Part shown: positions 1 through 7,211 of the stretch, piece by piece
Position numbering within the stretch: the first letter of the stretch is position 1
Layout of the letters: each line of letters begins with the position of its first letter
Assembly: GCA_017630735.1 (NCBI GenBank)
Contig: JAGBUS010000047.1
Span: 1 to 32,765, forward strand
Reading direction: 5' to 3'
DNA length: 32,765 nt
Source of the DNA: Alistipes sp.
GTDB lineage: Bacteria; Bacteroidota; Bacteroidia; Bacteroidales; Rikenellaceae
Made by a program: the position numbers and the translations under genes
The notes under the pieces: model-generated
What the model saw: only the letters and a program-made list of their open reading frames with translations
Told to the model about the DNA's origin: nothing
The model's database searches: none

Positions 1-755
1 CCATCAAACTCTGGTCCATCAACACACGTAAAGAGTGTCTTGCCACCTACAGATACTCGGCAAGCACCACACATACCTGTACCATCAACCATCAAGGCAT
101 TCAATGATACTGTAGTCTGCAACTCCCAAGGCTTAGTGGTAAGACATACGAATTTCATCATAATCATAGGGCCAATACATACACACTCGTCGTACTTCTT
201 ACCCTGCTTTACTACAAGCTCCTCAAGGAGACCTGTAACCATACCCTTGTAGCCCTCAGAGCCATCGTCTGTTGCGATGTGTACGTTAGCAATCTTGCTC
301 ATCTCCTCAATATAGATAAGCATATTCTTGCTCTTAGCACCGATGATAACATCACACTCTACACCCTGCTCATGCAACCACTTAACCTGTGGATATACAG
401 GAGCAGTACCTACACCACCAGCTACGAAGATATATTTACGCGCCTTAAGCTCCTCCTTAGGCATGTGTATAAACTCCGATGGACGACCCAACGGACCTGC
501 GAAGTCAGCCAAAGCCTCGCCTACCTCCAACGCACAAATCTTCTTTGTAGAGAAACCAATAGTCTGTGTCACGATAGTAACAGTACCTGCCTCTACATCG
601 TAGTCGGCAATGGTTAGTGGAATACGCTCACCACCCTCGTTAGTACGCACAATAACAAACTGTCCTGGCTGGGCAGCACGTGCTACACGCTCAGCGGCAA
701 TCTTCATCTCATAGATGTTATCTGCCAACTTGCGTTTTGATACAATTTTAAACAT
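1..755 (-). CDS. NfnA/PyrK-like FAD/NAD(P)-binding oxidoreductase subunit (3' end cut off)
   Basis: The gene runs off the left edge; about 251 codons are visible from the ATG at 753-755. It looks like the small flavin subunit of NADH-dependent ferredoxin:NADP+ oxidoreductase or sulfide dehydrogenase (NfnA/SudB), related to the dihydroorotate dehydrogenase electron-transfer subunit PyrK. An FAD-binding barrel occupies the N-terminal third, with the flavin motif ERIPLTIADY near residue 36. An NAD-binding segment follows, with VAGGVGTAPVYP. The C-terminal part has the cysteine motif GTGMCGACRVSVGG and a later FTCVDGPEF, together expected to bind a 2Fe-2S cluster. In this family the partner is a GltA-like flavoprotein, which would lie to the left of the window. 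The gene lies 71 bp downstream of the DUF1573 gene on the same strand. NfnA is preferred over PyrK because no pyrimidine gene is near, but the visible part does not settle it. Confidence 0.85.
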   Translation of the reverse strand, partial: MFKIVSKRKLADNIYEMKIAAERVARAAQPGQFVIVRTNEGGERIPLTIADYDVEAGTVTIVTQTIGFSTKKICALEVGEALADFAGPLGRPSEFIHMPKEELKARKYIFVAGGVGTAPVYPQVKWLHEQGVECDVIIGAKSKNMLIYIEEMSKIANVHIATDDGSEGYKGMVTGLLEELVVKQGKKYDECVCIGPMIMMKFVCLTTKPWELQTTVSLNALMVDGTGMCGACRVSVGGKTLFTCVDGPEFD

Positions 756-826
756 CTTGTAAGTTTTAGTTTATCCTTTTAGTTGTGTAATCGTTTTTGT
801 CCCTTAGCACCACATACTCTCGTTAG

Positions 827-1924
827 CTACCACATAGGAATAGCCGTAACCCTCACCGTCTGCATAGGACGTATCGGGTCATTTGTAATGATACGTATGC
901 GTGCAGTAAATATATCGTCAATGTCAGCAATCTTACTACTATCAAGCGTCACAACCACCTCTACACTCCCCTCTGGCTCAGTTCCACGGCTCAACACCTC
1001 GCAATGTAACGCCTCGGATGATGACTCAACACTACGCAATTCAAGCCTTGAGCCACCTACATTCTTAAGTTTAAAACTATCAGTATGCTGACTATTTACG
1101 CAATTTACCTCCCCAAATTTAATAATATTTTTTGAAATATCAGCACGCGGAGCAGAAATATCGTCAACACTATCGAAGTTATCCACAGCAATAGCACTCG
1201 TCACGACTACATATTGGGAGCGTTTACCATTGATAATTAGATAGTTATTATCCACAAGTGAGCCATACGCAGTGCTATTTTCCGATAACTCATAGCGAAC
1301 AACAATCTCACCCGATTCATTTGGCGCAATATATTCAGGATAGGAGATAGTCAATGCCCCCGAAGACAAGATACTCTCAACGCCGATATAAATCGTTTGA
1401 TCCGAAGTATTAACATATTCTATATACTCCACACTCTCCTTGCCATGCTCCAGGTAGCCCAAAGCACGCGATGTAGTATGCAGCCTCAATCCATCGCCCA
1501 TATCGAAAGGATATATCTCATCGATTGTGCGCTCACGAGCTTGAACATACCCTACCATATTTAATATAGTATGCTTTTCGCTATCTGACGCAACAACCAT
1601 AACCTTTCGCTCGATACGCCCAGGGCGATTCATCGGGTCGAAAGAGATACCAATACGAATAGTCTGGTTCGGATTTATTGCTTCACGCGGATAATCTGCC
1701 TTTGTACATCCACACGTTGTAATAATATCTTCAATATATATAGGTGTATCACCGCGGTTAATTGCATCGACATAAGCAGTGACCACACCTCCATCCTCGG
1801 CAATTGTACCATAATTTATGGTCGAAGCAGTAAAATATAGGGCACTATCCTCTACATTTTGTGCAAAACAACACATAAAAGAGGTAAAAAAACACACTAT
1901 TGCTACAACAAATTTAAGCTTCAT
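827..1924 (-). CDS. Secreted DUF1573 protein
   Basis: A 365-residue protein with an N-terminal signal peptide (basic start, hydrophobic residues 4-20, likely cleavage after CFA). Residues about 30-130 match DUF1573, a domain very common in Bacteroidetes with an Ig/ASH-like beta-sandwich look: FGT/YGTIAEDGG start, then DIITTCGCTKADYP and the FDPMNRPGRIERKVMV strand pattern. A second, weaker repeat is visible at about 265-360 (IIKFGEVNC and a DPIRPMQTVRV end). No catalytic residues are evident and the molecular role of the family is not established; it probably works in the periplasm or at the cell surface. A Bacteroidetes-type promoter lies just upstream. The MCC near residue 18 is not a good lipobox, so I read it as signal peptidase I cleaved. 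Confidence 0.85.
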   Translation of the reverse strand: MKLKFVVAIVCFFTSFMCCFAQNVEDSALYFTASTINYGTIAEDGGVVTAYVDAINRGDTPIYIEDIITTCGCTKADYPREAINPNQTIRIGISFDPMNRPGRIERKVMVVASDSEKHTILNMVGYVQARERTIDEIYPFDMGDGLRLHTTSRALGYLEHGKESVEYIEYVNTSDQTIYIGVESILSSGALTISYPEYIAPNESGEIVVRYELSENSTAYGSLVDNNYLIINGKRSQYVVVTSAIAVDNFDSVDDISAPRADISKNIIKFGEVNCVNSQHTDSFKLKNVGGSRLELRSVESSSEALHCEVLSRGTEPEGSVEVVVTLDSSKIADIDDIFTARIRIITNDPIRPMQTVRVTAIPMW

Positions 1925-1951
1925 AGCTTATTTAATTAAAAGTTCACCGAA

Positions 1952-1982
1952 CAAAGATACTATTTTTCTGAGATTTTTCTAA
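1952..1982 (-). promoter_or_regulatory. Bacteroidetes-type promoter of the DUF1573 gene
   Basis: On the minus strand a perfect -7 box TATCTTTG lies at 1952-1959, with TTAG (consensus TTTG) 19 nt upstream at 1979-1982. Transcription would begin near 1948, giving a leader of about 24 nt before the ATG at 1924. Confidence 0.65.
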
Positions 1983-2086
1983 AAAATCATCATTTTTAAG
2001 CAACCATATATTTATTTATATATCAACACTTTAAGTCATACCACTAAAAAAAACCTCTTTTTTTTGCTATTTTTTTTGTGAAAAAA

Positions 2087-2117
2087 TTTGCAGATTAAAA
2101 AAAATGGTGTACCTTTG
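2087..2117 (+). promoter_or_regulatory. Promoter of tRNA-Asn
   Basis: TTTG at 2087-2090, 19 nt, then TACCTTTG at 2110-2117. The -33 region reads TTTGCAGATTAAAAAA, identical over this stretch to the promoter of tRNA-Thr at 20827. A/T-rich DNA fills the rest of the 1925-2154 gap; no gene is seen there. Confidence 0.8.
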
Positions 2118-2154
2118 CACTCGCAATCGAAAAGATAACGGTTCTTTAGAAAAT

Positions 2155-2228
2155 GCCTGAATAGCTCAGTTGGTTAGAGCACATGACTGTTAATCATGGG
2201 GTCCTAGGTTCAAGTCCTTGTTCAGGCG
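2155..2228 (+). tRNA. tRNA-Asn (GTT)
   Basis: The cloverleaf is clear: acceptor GCCTGAA/TTCAGGC, D stem GCTC/GAGC, anticodon stem CATGA/TCATG with loop CTGTTAA giving anticodon GTT, and T loop TTCAAGT. The T stem CTAGG/CCTTG has one T-T mismatch, slightly unusual but compatible with function. No CCA is encoded (GCT follows). Confidence 0.93.
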
Positions 2229-2432
2229 CTCAAGTGCGAGGGACGCACAAAAAGAGGTAGCAATCGATAAGCTGCAGTAGTTTGGTAGCGAGGTGGAGGA
2301 AAAGCCACACTGCCGATAAGCAGATATTCGCGGTCTTGCTTCAAATGATGCCAAGGCTCTTAAAAAAACTTATCGAAAAAATTGCAGGTCGAGAAAAATG
2401 ATTACCTTAGCGATCCCAAGCCTTTACAAAAC
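2229..2432 (+). other. Unassigned spacer between tRNA-Asn and tRNA-Val
   Basis: About 150 bp of moderately G-rich DNA sit between the tRNA and the next promoter. Short hairpins are visible (GTGCG/CGCAC at about 2233-2247, and GTGG/CCAC around 2294-2310), and the octamer CGATAAGC occurs twice. No open reading frame or recognised RNA family was seen. It could be processed tRNA trailer, a decayed tRNA or a small RNA; I cannot tell. Confidence 0.3.
2381..2410 (+). promoter_or_regulatory. Promoter of first tRNA-Val
   Basis: ATTG at 2381-2384 and TACCTTAG at 2403-2410 match the Bacteroidetes -33/-7 pattern with an 18-nt spacer. The -7 box differs from consensus at one of the fixed positions, so it may be weaker than the one before the second copy. 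Confidence 0.55.
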
Positions 2433-2507
2433 GGGAGTTTAGCTCAGCTGGTTCAGAGCATCTGCCTTACAAGCAGAGGGTCGGCGGTTCGAATCCGTCA
2501 ACTCCCA
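2433..2507 (+). tRNA. tRNA-Val (TAC), copy 1
   Basis: Acceptor GGGAGTT/AACTCCC, D stem GCTC/GAGC, anticodon stem TCTGC/GCAGA around loop CTTACAA (anticodon TAC), T stem GGCGG/CCGTC with TTCGAAT loop, discriminator A. The 75-nt sequence is identical to copy 2 at 2653. Confidence 0.95.
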
Positions 2508-2513
2508 CTACCA

Positions 2514-2545
2514 TAAGCTACTTGATTTTCAGGTAGCTTTTTTGT
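2514..2545 (+). terminator. Intrinsic terminator after tRNA-Val copy 1
   Basis: AAGCTACTTGATTTTCAGGTAGCTT forms a stem pairing AAGCTAC with GTAGCTT and is followed by a T run. It is nearly the same as the terminator after copy 2, so gene and terminator were duplicated together. Confidence 0.8.
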
Positions 2546-2602
2546 TTTATATGCCATAGTGCAATCTACCCTATCTCGAATGTAAAAAGATTGCTATTGG
2601 GA

Positions 2603-2634
2603 TTTGGAAGTAAAGAAAATAATTATTACCTTTG
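2603..2634 (+). promoter_or_regulatory. Promoter of second tRNA-Val
   Basis: TTTG at 2603-2606, 20 nt, then a perfect TACCTTTG at 2627-2634; the tRNA starts 18 nt later. Confidence 0.8.
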
Positions 2635-2652
2635 CATCCGCAAAACCAAAAA

Positions 2653-2727
2653 GGGAGTTTAGCTCAGCTGGTTCAGAGCATCTGCCTTACAAGCAGAGGG
2701 TCGGCGGTTCGAATCCGTCAACTCCCA
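2653..2727 (+). tRNA. tRNA-Val (TAC), copy 2
   Basis: Identical over 75 nt to the copy at 2433, with the same fold and anticodon TAC. CCA follows the discriminator at 2728-2730, but copy 1 has CTA there, so the CCA is probably chance rather than an encoded 3' end. Confidence 0.95.
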
Positions 2728-2733
2728 CCACCA

Positions 2734-2766
2734 TAAGCTACTTGATTTTCAAGTAGTTTTTTTTAT
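2734..2766 (+). terminator. Intrinsic terminator after tRNA-Val copy 2
   Basis: Perfect 8-bp stem CTACTTGA/TCAAGTAG with a 3-nt loop, followed by about eight T residues. Confidence 0.85.
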
Positions 2767-2835
2767 TTTACCCCGATGAGGTTGATTATCAATATCTCTC
2801 ACGCTTAAACACCTAAACTTATAAACTACCCGTTT

Positions 2836-3534
2836 ATGAACAAGACATGGTTCAACAAGAAGAATATACTAAAGATTAAACTTATTACATTTGTAGTATT
2901 GTTGTGTATAATCACTGGTGGCATATACAGCTATATATCAAAGCCAATATTAAATAAACCATATACAGCAAAGGTAATAAAGTTCTCATCACTTTTCAAT
3001 GACATGAATCCTGCGCATCTAAAAGCCGCGAAGGAGCTTGGACTGAAACAACCACTACAGAGCAGAGAGGATTCCGAAGCAGTAAAAAACGACTTGGTGA
3101 GAATTGAGGATAATAAGTACTATTCCATCGATAAGCTAACACACTCCGTACCATACCTGACTGAGGGTGCTGCGGAGCTACTCGATATAATTGGGGAGGA
3201 GTTTCTTGACGCATTAGAGGGCAAAGGGCTTAACCCTAATAAGATTATTGTAACATCGGTACTCAGAACACAGGAGGATATTAAAAAGCTCCAAAAATCG
3301 GGAAATATAAACGCATCGAGCAACTCCGCACATTGTTATGCCACGACTTTTGACATTACATACGGTCGCTTTGACAAGGTAGAGAAACGTCTATTCCGCG
3401 AATATGAGTCCGTTGACCAGTACACGCTAAAGAGCATCTTGGCAGAGGTACTTCAAGAGCTTAAGGAACAAGAGAAGTGCTATGTGAAGTATGAGAAGAA
3501 ACAGGGTTGCTTCCATATAACATCAAGAATATAA
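2836..3534 (+). CDS. DUF5715 family membrane-anchored M15-like peptidase
   Basis: A 232-residue protein with one N-terminal transmembrane segment (about 13-32) and the rest predicted outside the cytoplasm. The C-terminal half resembles DUF5715, which is similar to peptidase family M15 (D-Ala-D-Ala carboxypeptidase/VanY). Visible candidate zinc ligands are H166 and D173 in SAHCYATTFD and H227 in GCFHITSR, the H-x6-D...H order of M15 enzymes; SVLRTQEDI at about 141-149 matches the conserved strand before the site. A role in trimming peptidoglycan stem peptides is inferred from the fold only. It lies 32 bp before proC on the same strand and may be cotranscribed. No clear promoter was seen after the tRNA-Val terminator. 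Confidence 0.8.
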   Translation: MNKTWFNKKNILKIKLITFVVLLCIITGGIYSYISKPILNKPYTAKVIKFSSLFNDMNPAHLKAAKELGLKQPLQSREDSEAVKNDLVRIEDNKYYSIDKLTHSVPYLTEGAAELLDIIGEEFLDALEGKGLNPNKIIVTSVLRTQEDIKKLQKSGNINASSNSAHCYATTFDITYGRFDKVEKRLFREYESVDQYTLKSILAEVLQELKEQEKCYVKYEKKQGCFHITSRI

Positions 3535-3566
3535 TTATATTTGTAATATCGATATTATAGACAATA

Positions 3567-4364
3567 ATGAAAATAGCAATAATAGGAGCAGGTAATATGG
3601 GTGGTGCCGTAGCACGTGGTCTTGCGTGTGGCAGCACCGTATCAACATCGGACATCTTTGTTTCAAACCCTTCGACAGCAAAGTTGGAGGCATTGAAAAA
3701 TGAGTTTCCTGAGATAAATGTAACGACAGACAACTGCAAAGCCGCCACATCGGCAGACCTCATTGTGCTAGCAGTTAAGCCATGGAAGGTAGAAGAGGTG
3801 ATTGAAGAGATAAAGCCTCATGTAGACTATACACACCAAGCCATTGCGTCGATGGTTGGAGGTCTTGGCACTGAGCAGCTCTCAAAGTGGCTTGATAAAG
3901 ATTGCGGTATATTGCCAGCAACATACCTTATAATCCCTAACACGGCTATTGCAACTATGAGCAGCATGACGTTTATCTCCTCTGTTCGCTCTACAGCAGC
4001 AAAGGACAATGAGGTGCTTAACATCTTTAATGAGCTTGGTGAGGCTATGCTCGTGGATGAGAAGCTTATCCCTGCCGGCACATCGCTTGCATCGTGTGGC
4101 ATAGCTTATGCACTACGTTATATACGTGCTGCGATGGAAGGTGGTGTTGAGCTTGGCTTTCGCGCAGATGATGCAAAGCGAATAGTGATGCAGACATTGC
4201 GTGGTGCTGTAGATATTCTTGATGCAGGAGGTCAGCACCCAGAGGTGGAGATTGACCGCGTAACGACACCTGGAGGATTAACAATCAAAGGTCTCAACGC
4301 AATGGAGGCTGCAGGCTTCACAAATAGCGTTATTGAAGGACTAAGAGCTTCAACCAAGAGATAA
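3567..4364 (+). CDS. proC: Pyrroline-5-carboxylate reductase
   Basis: A 265-residue cytosolic enzyme catalysing the last step of proline synthesis, NAD(P)H-dependent reduction of 1-pyrroline-5-carboxylate. The N-terminal Rossmann motif IGAGNMGGAVARGL (residues 5-18) starts the fold; LAVKPW at about 68-73 matches the conserved strand-turn after it. The C-terminal P5CR dimerisation domain contains TPGGLTIKGLNAMEAAGF at about 234-251, the family signature. Length is normal for ProC. The ATG at 3567 is right because the Rossmann strand MKIAIIGAG begins at once. It is followed by a bidirectional terminator shared with rny. Confidence 0.96.
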   Translation: MKIAIIGAGNMGGAVARGLACGSTVSTSDIFVSNPSTAKLEALKNEFPEINVTTDNCKAATSADLIVLAVKPWKVEEVIEEIKPHVDYTHQAIASMVGGLGTEQLSKWLDKDCGILPATYLIIPNTAIATMSSMTFISSVRSTAAKDNEVLNIFNELGEAMLVDEKLIPAGTSLASCGIAYALRYIRAAMEGGVELGFRADDAKRIVMQTLRGAVDILDAGGQHPEVEIDRVTTPGGLTIKGLNAMEAAGFTNSVIEGLRASTKR

Positions 4365-4399
4365 TGCTCGTCTGAAACTATATATTGCTACATAACATC

Positions 4400-4435
4400 A
4401 AAGAAGGGATTGTCCAATCGGACAATCCCTTCTTT
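4400..4435. terminator. Bidirectional terminator between proC and rny
   Basis: A perfect 16-bp inverted repeat (AAAGAAGGGATTGTCC, 4-nt loop, complement) sits between the convergent proC and rny genes. The A/T ends of the arms give a short U run in both directions. Confidence 0.85.
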
Positions 4436-4464
4436 AACTAAGAAGTTGCATATCATCAGCTAGA

Positions 4465-5994
4465 TTACTTGGCGTACGATACTGATCGTGTCTCGCGAAT
4501 AACCGTAATCTTCACCTGTCCAGGATATGTCATCTCGTCCTGAATCTTCTTTGCTATGTCGTGTGACAATGCCTCTGACTCCTGATCTGAAAGCTTATCA
4601 GCACCTACGATAACGCGAAGCTCACGACCCGCCTGGATAGCGTATGTCTTGATAACACCAGGGTATGATAGAGCGATACCCTCCATCTCCTTAAGACGCT
4701 TGATGTACGACTCAACAACCTCACGACGTGCGCCTGGACGTGCACCAGAGATAGCATCACACACCTGAATGATAGGAGCAATAAGCGATGTCATCTCAAT
4801 CTCATCGTGGTGAGCACCAATAGCATTACATACATCTGGCTTCTCCTTATACTTCTCAGCGAGCTTCATACCGATAATTGCGTGTGGCAATTCTGGCTCA
4901 TCATCAGGCACCTTACCTATATCATGCAAGAGACCTGCGCGACGTGCTGCCTTAGGATTAAGACCCAACTCTGCAGCCATGATACCTGCGAGGTTTGCAG
5001 TCTCACGAGCATGCTGCAAAAGGTTCTGACCATAAGAAGAACGATACTTCATCTTACCGATGAGACGGATAAGCTCTGGGTGCAAACCGTGGATACCAAG
5101 ATCGATGGTTGTACGCTTACCAACCTCGATAATCTCCTCCTCAATCTGCTTCTTAACCTTAGCCACGACCTCCTCAATACGTGCTGGGTGGATACGACCA
5201 TCGGTAACCAACTGATGCAATGCAAGGCGTGCAATCTCGCGACGTACAGGATCGAAGCCTGAAAGGATGATAGCCTCTGGAGTATCATCAACAATAATCT
5301 CGATGCCTGTAGCTGCCTCAAGAGCGCGGATGTTACGACCCTCACGACCGATGATACGTCCCTTTACCTCATCCGACTCAATATTGAATACGGTAACAGC
5401 ATTCTCGATAGCTGTCTCGGTTGCTACACGCTGAATAGAGGCTACAACGATACGCTTTGCCTCCTTAGTTGCTGAAAGCTTAGCCTCCTCGATAGTCTCT
5501 GCTACAAAGGCTGCAGCCTCCGCCTTAGCCTCGTTCTTCATATTCTCTACGAGGACATTCTTTGCCTCCTCAGAGCTCATGCCTGAGATCTGCTCAAGAC
5601 GCTCATTCTGCTCACGGATAACTGCTGCGAGCTCCTCCTTGCGTGTCTCCACACCCTTAATCTGGGTATCAAGCTGCTCCTTAAGCTTGTCGCAATCACT
5701 CTTCTTGCGCTCCAACTCGCGCTCCTTGTTCTGAAGATTTGACTCCAACTGCTTAGCGCGCTGCTCACTCTGCTGCAACTTCTGGTTACGCTCATTCACC
5801 TGGCGATCATGGTCGCTCTTAAGCTGGATGAACTTCTCCTTAGCCTGCAACATCTTCTCCTTCTTTATCATTTCGCCGTCAGCCTCAGCCTTGTGTACGA
5901 TTGCCTTAGCACGTGCGTGAGCACCAAAATATGCCAACACGCCACCCACTACTGCACCTACTATTACACCGACGATTATCCAAATAAATTCCAT
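4465..5994 (-). CDS. rny: Ribonuclease Y
   Basis: A 509-residue membrane-anchored endoribonuclease that starts decay of many mRNAs. Residues 1-25 form the transmembrane anchor ([20 protein letters not shown]); 30-185 are a long charged coiled coil. The KH domain has the signature [15 protein letters not shown] at about 211-225, and the HD domain carries LLHDIGK near residue 356 followed by [12 protein letters not shown] and GAHHDE. Length is close to the usual 510-520. The gene follows the candidate 6S RNA and zapA on the same strand and ends at the shared terminator with proC. All key motifs are intact. Confidence 0.97.
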   Translation of the reverse strand: MEFIWIIVGVIVGAVVGGVLAYFGAHARAKAIVHKAEADGEMIKKEKMLQAKEKFIQLKSDHDRQVNERNQKLQQSEQRAKQLESNLQNKERELERKKSDCDKLKEQLDTQIKGVETRKEELAAVIREQNERLEQISGMSSEEAKNVLVENMKNEAKAEAAAFVAETIEEAKLSATKEAKRIVVASIQRVATETAIENAVTVFNIESDEVKGRIIGREGRNIRALEAATGIEIIVDDTPEAIILSGFDPVRREIARLALHQLVTDGRIHPARIEEVVAKVKKQIEEEIIEVGKRTTIDLGIHGLHPELIRLIGKMKYRSSYGQNLLQHARETANLAGIMAAELGLNPKAARRAGLLHDIGKVPDDEPELPHAIIGMKLAEKYKEKPDVCNAIGAHHDEIEMTSLIAPIIQVCDAISGARPGARREVVESYIKRLKEMEGIALSYPGVIKTYAIQAGRELRVIVGADKLSDQESEALSHDIAKKIQDEMTYPGQVKITVIRETRSVSYAK

Positions 5995-6061
5995 AATCTA
6001 AATAGAGGTATTATAATGTTGTTTTAAAAGGTTATTAGTTAGTTTTTAATAGTTTACATAC

Positions 6062-6266
6062 AAAAAAATCCCGCACAGTCCCTTAATCGTTTGACGAATC
6101 CGCAGATAAGTCATAGGTGGGGCTCCGAGGCTCGCAACAGTCCACTGGTGGATAAATCCACACCCCGAAGGGTTGAGGCCTTGTTTTGAGGCATTACTCG
6201 AGAGTTGTCCCAATGTTTTTTAGTTTGTACAGTTCGCAAATCACATAAGGCAACTATGCGGGAAGA
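6062..6266 (-). ncRNA. ssrS: Candidate 6S RNA (ssrS) downstream of zapA
   Basis: Between zapA and rny, on the minus strand, about 200 nt fold around a long closing stem. The 5' arm (6246-6263) and 3' arm (6069-6086) pair over 18 positions (TCCCGCAtAGT.. with ..ACTgTGCGGGA) and the 3' arm is followed by seven T residues, so the closing stem doubles as an intrinsic terminator. Inside are unpaired A-rich stretches, a stem near TGGG..CTCTCGAG/CTCGGAG..CCCA, and small hairpins such as GTGGAT/ATCCAC. A rod about 200 nt long with closing stem, internal bubble and apical stem is the 6S RNA plan, and 6S genes commonly lie just downstream of zapA in other bacteria. 6S RNA binds the housekeeping RNA polymerase holoenzyme by mimicking an open promoter. 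Identity is inferred from size, structure and position; another structured RNA is possible. Confidence 0.65.
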
Positions 6267-6323
6267 TCATAATATAAAGAACGTTATAACAACTATTAAG
6301 GGCAAATATCACGCCAGCGGACT

Positions 6324-6614
6324 CTACTCCTTAATATAGTTATGTATGCGTTGTTCTATTTTTTCAAGCTCAACAATATCTTGGTCACCAAGTGATGACG
6401 AGTGCTCTGCATTTAGTGCAAGTATAGAGAATCGCAATGCTGCCATTGCCACGCGATCCTGAGCATCAATCTTCGGAATACGTGTATACTCCGAGATCTT
6501 CTCATTTAGTCGCTTCGCAGCAACACGATAGAGCTCCTCCTTAGAAGCATCGATGGTCATAGGATAGTTACGTCCCGCTATCGATATATTTACCTTTACC
6601 TTAGCCTCTGCCAT
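6324..6614 (-). CDS. zapA: Cell division protein ZapA
   Basis: A 96-residue protein of the ZapA family, which crosslinks FtsZ filaments at the division ring. The N-terminal part has the typical VKVNISIAGRNYPMTIDASKEE..YRVAAKRLNEKI pattern (residues 6-40), followed by the helical region DRVAMAALRFSILALN and a C-terminal coiled coil. Length is normal. A short coiled-coil gene lies 196 bp upstream on the same strand; the candidate 6S RNA follows within about 60 bp. The gap 6615-6810 is A/T-rich and shows no gene. Confidence 0.93.
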   Translation of the reverse strand: MAEAKVKVNISIAGRNYPMTIDASKEELYRVAAKRLNEKISEYTRIPKIDAQDRVAMAALRFSILALNAEHSSSLGDQDIVELEKIEQRIHNYIKE

Positions 6615-6810
6615 CTTTTGTGTTGCTTAGATTAATTAATTATAGCTCTTTCGGAAGAATTAAGGCATTTATTAATGATTGTCAATTATATACTGCTATA
6701 CAATCCAACTACATCCACTATTCTCAACACCTCATCTTCGCTTCTCTATATTCCCCTCTTATCTTCTCTCCACTACATCTGCACTCACCATTCAATAATC
6801 ATCCTACCCG

Positions 6811-7113
6811 CTATTGGGCATCTTGATGTTTTAGGACGGCTATGCAACGATCTACTTCCCGCAATAGACTATTTATACGCTGCTTAGCACGCTCCACATC
6901 ACCCCCTTGGGCTCCCGTCATCGCCTTTGTAAGATCAGCACTCTTAAGCTGTGTGTCTAACTCGCGCACGCGCTCCTCAAGACCTCGCTTATCGCGCTGT
7001 AGCTTATCGCGCTCAGCCATGAGTTCACGACACCTCTGAGATATACGCTCGTGGTCAGCTATAAGCCTCTCCACCTCGCTACTTAATCGCTTTACTATAT
7101 CCTTTTCGGCCAT
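6811..7113 (-). CDS. Short coiled-coil protein next to zapA (ZapB-like or FtsZ-ring associated)
   Basis: A 100-residue protein that is almost entirely charged alpha helix: heptads of L/V/I run from about residue 5 to 58 (RLSSEVERLIADHERI.., LEERVRELDTQL), then a Gly/Ala break (TGAQGGD) and a second helix (RINSLLREVDRCIAVLK). There is no signal peptide or enzyme motif. Position directly upstream of zapA with its own strong promoter suggests a partner in cell division, comparable in size and character with ZapB, but sequence identity to ZapB is not evident and the function is an inference from context. Confidence 0.7.
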   Translation of the reverse strand: MAEKDIVKRLSSEVERLIADHERISQRCRELMAERDKLQRDKRGLEERVRELDTQLKSADLTKAMTGAQGGDVERAKQRINSLLREVDRCIAVLKHQDAQ

Positions 7114-7154
7114 CCGTACTACCCATTAGGGGTTAATTATTCTATTTTGTTGGT

Positions 7155-7186
7155 CAAAGATAGTAAAAAAAATATCCATAACCAAA
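7155..7186 (-). promoter_or_regulatory. Promoter of the coiled-coil/zapA unit
   Basis: Minus-strand TTTG (7183-7186), 20 nt, and a perfect TATCTTTG (7155-7162). The predicted transcript starts near 7151, about 37 nt before the ATG at 7113. Confidence 0.8.
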
Positions 7187-7211
7187 CAAATATGGTAATT
7201 TATGCGTTGCA

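Noticed and set aside
783-1091. Plus-strand open frame antisense to the DUF1573 gene
   Set aside because: It is a shadow of the minus-strand gene, which has a signal peptide, promoter and clear domain match.
2229-2380. RNase P RNA or tmRNA in the spacer after tRNA-Asn, suggested by GGAGGAAAAGCC
   Set aside because: The tract is far too short and lacks the conserved pairing partners of either RNA.
2728-2730. Encoded CCA end of tRNA-Val copy 2
   Set aside because: Copy 1 has CTA and the other tRNAs encode no CCA, so the match is most likely chance.
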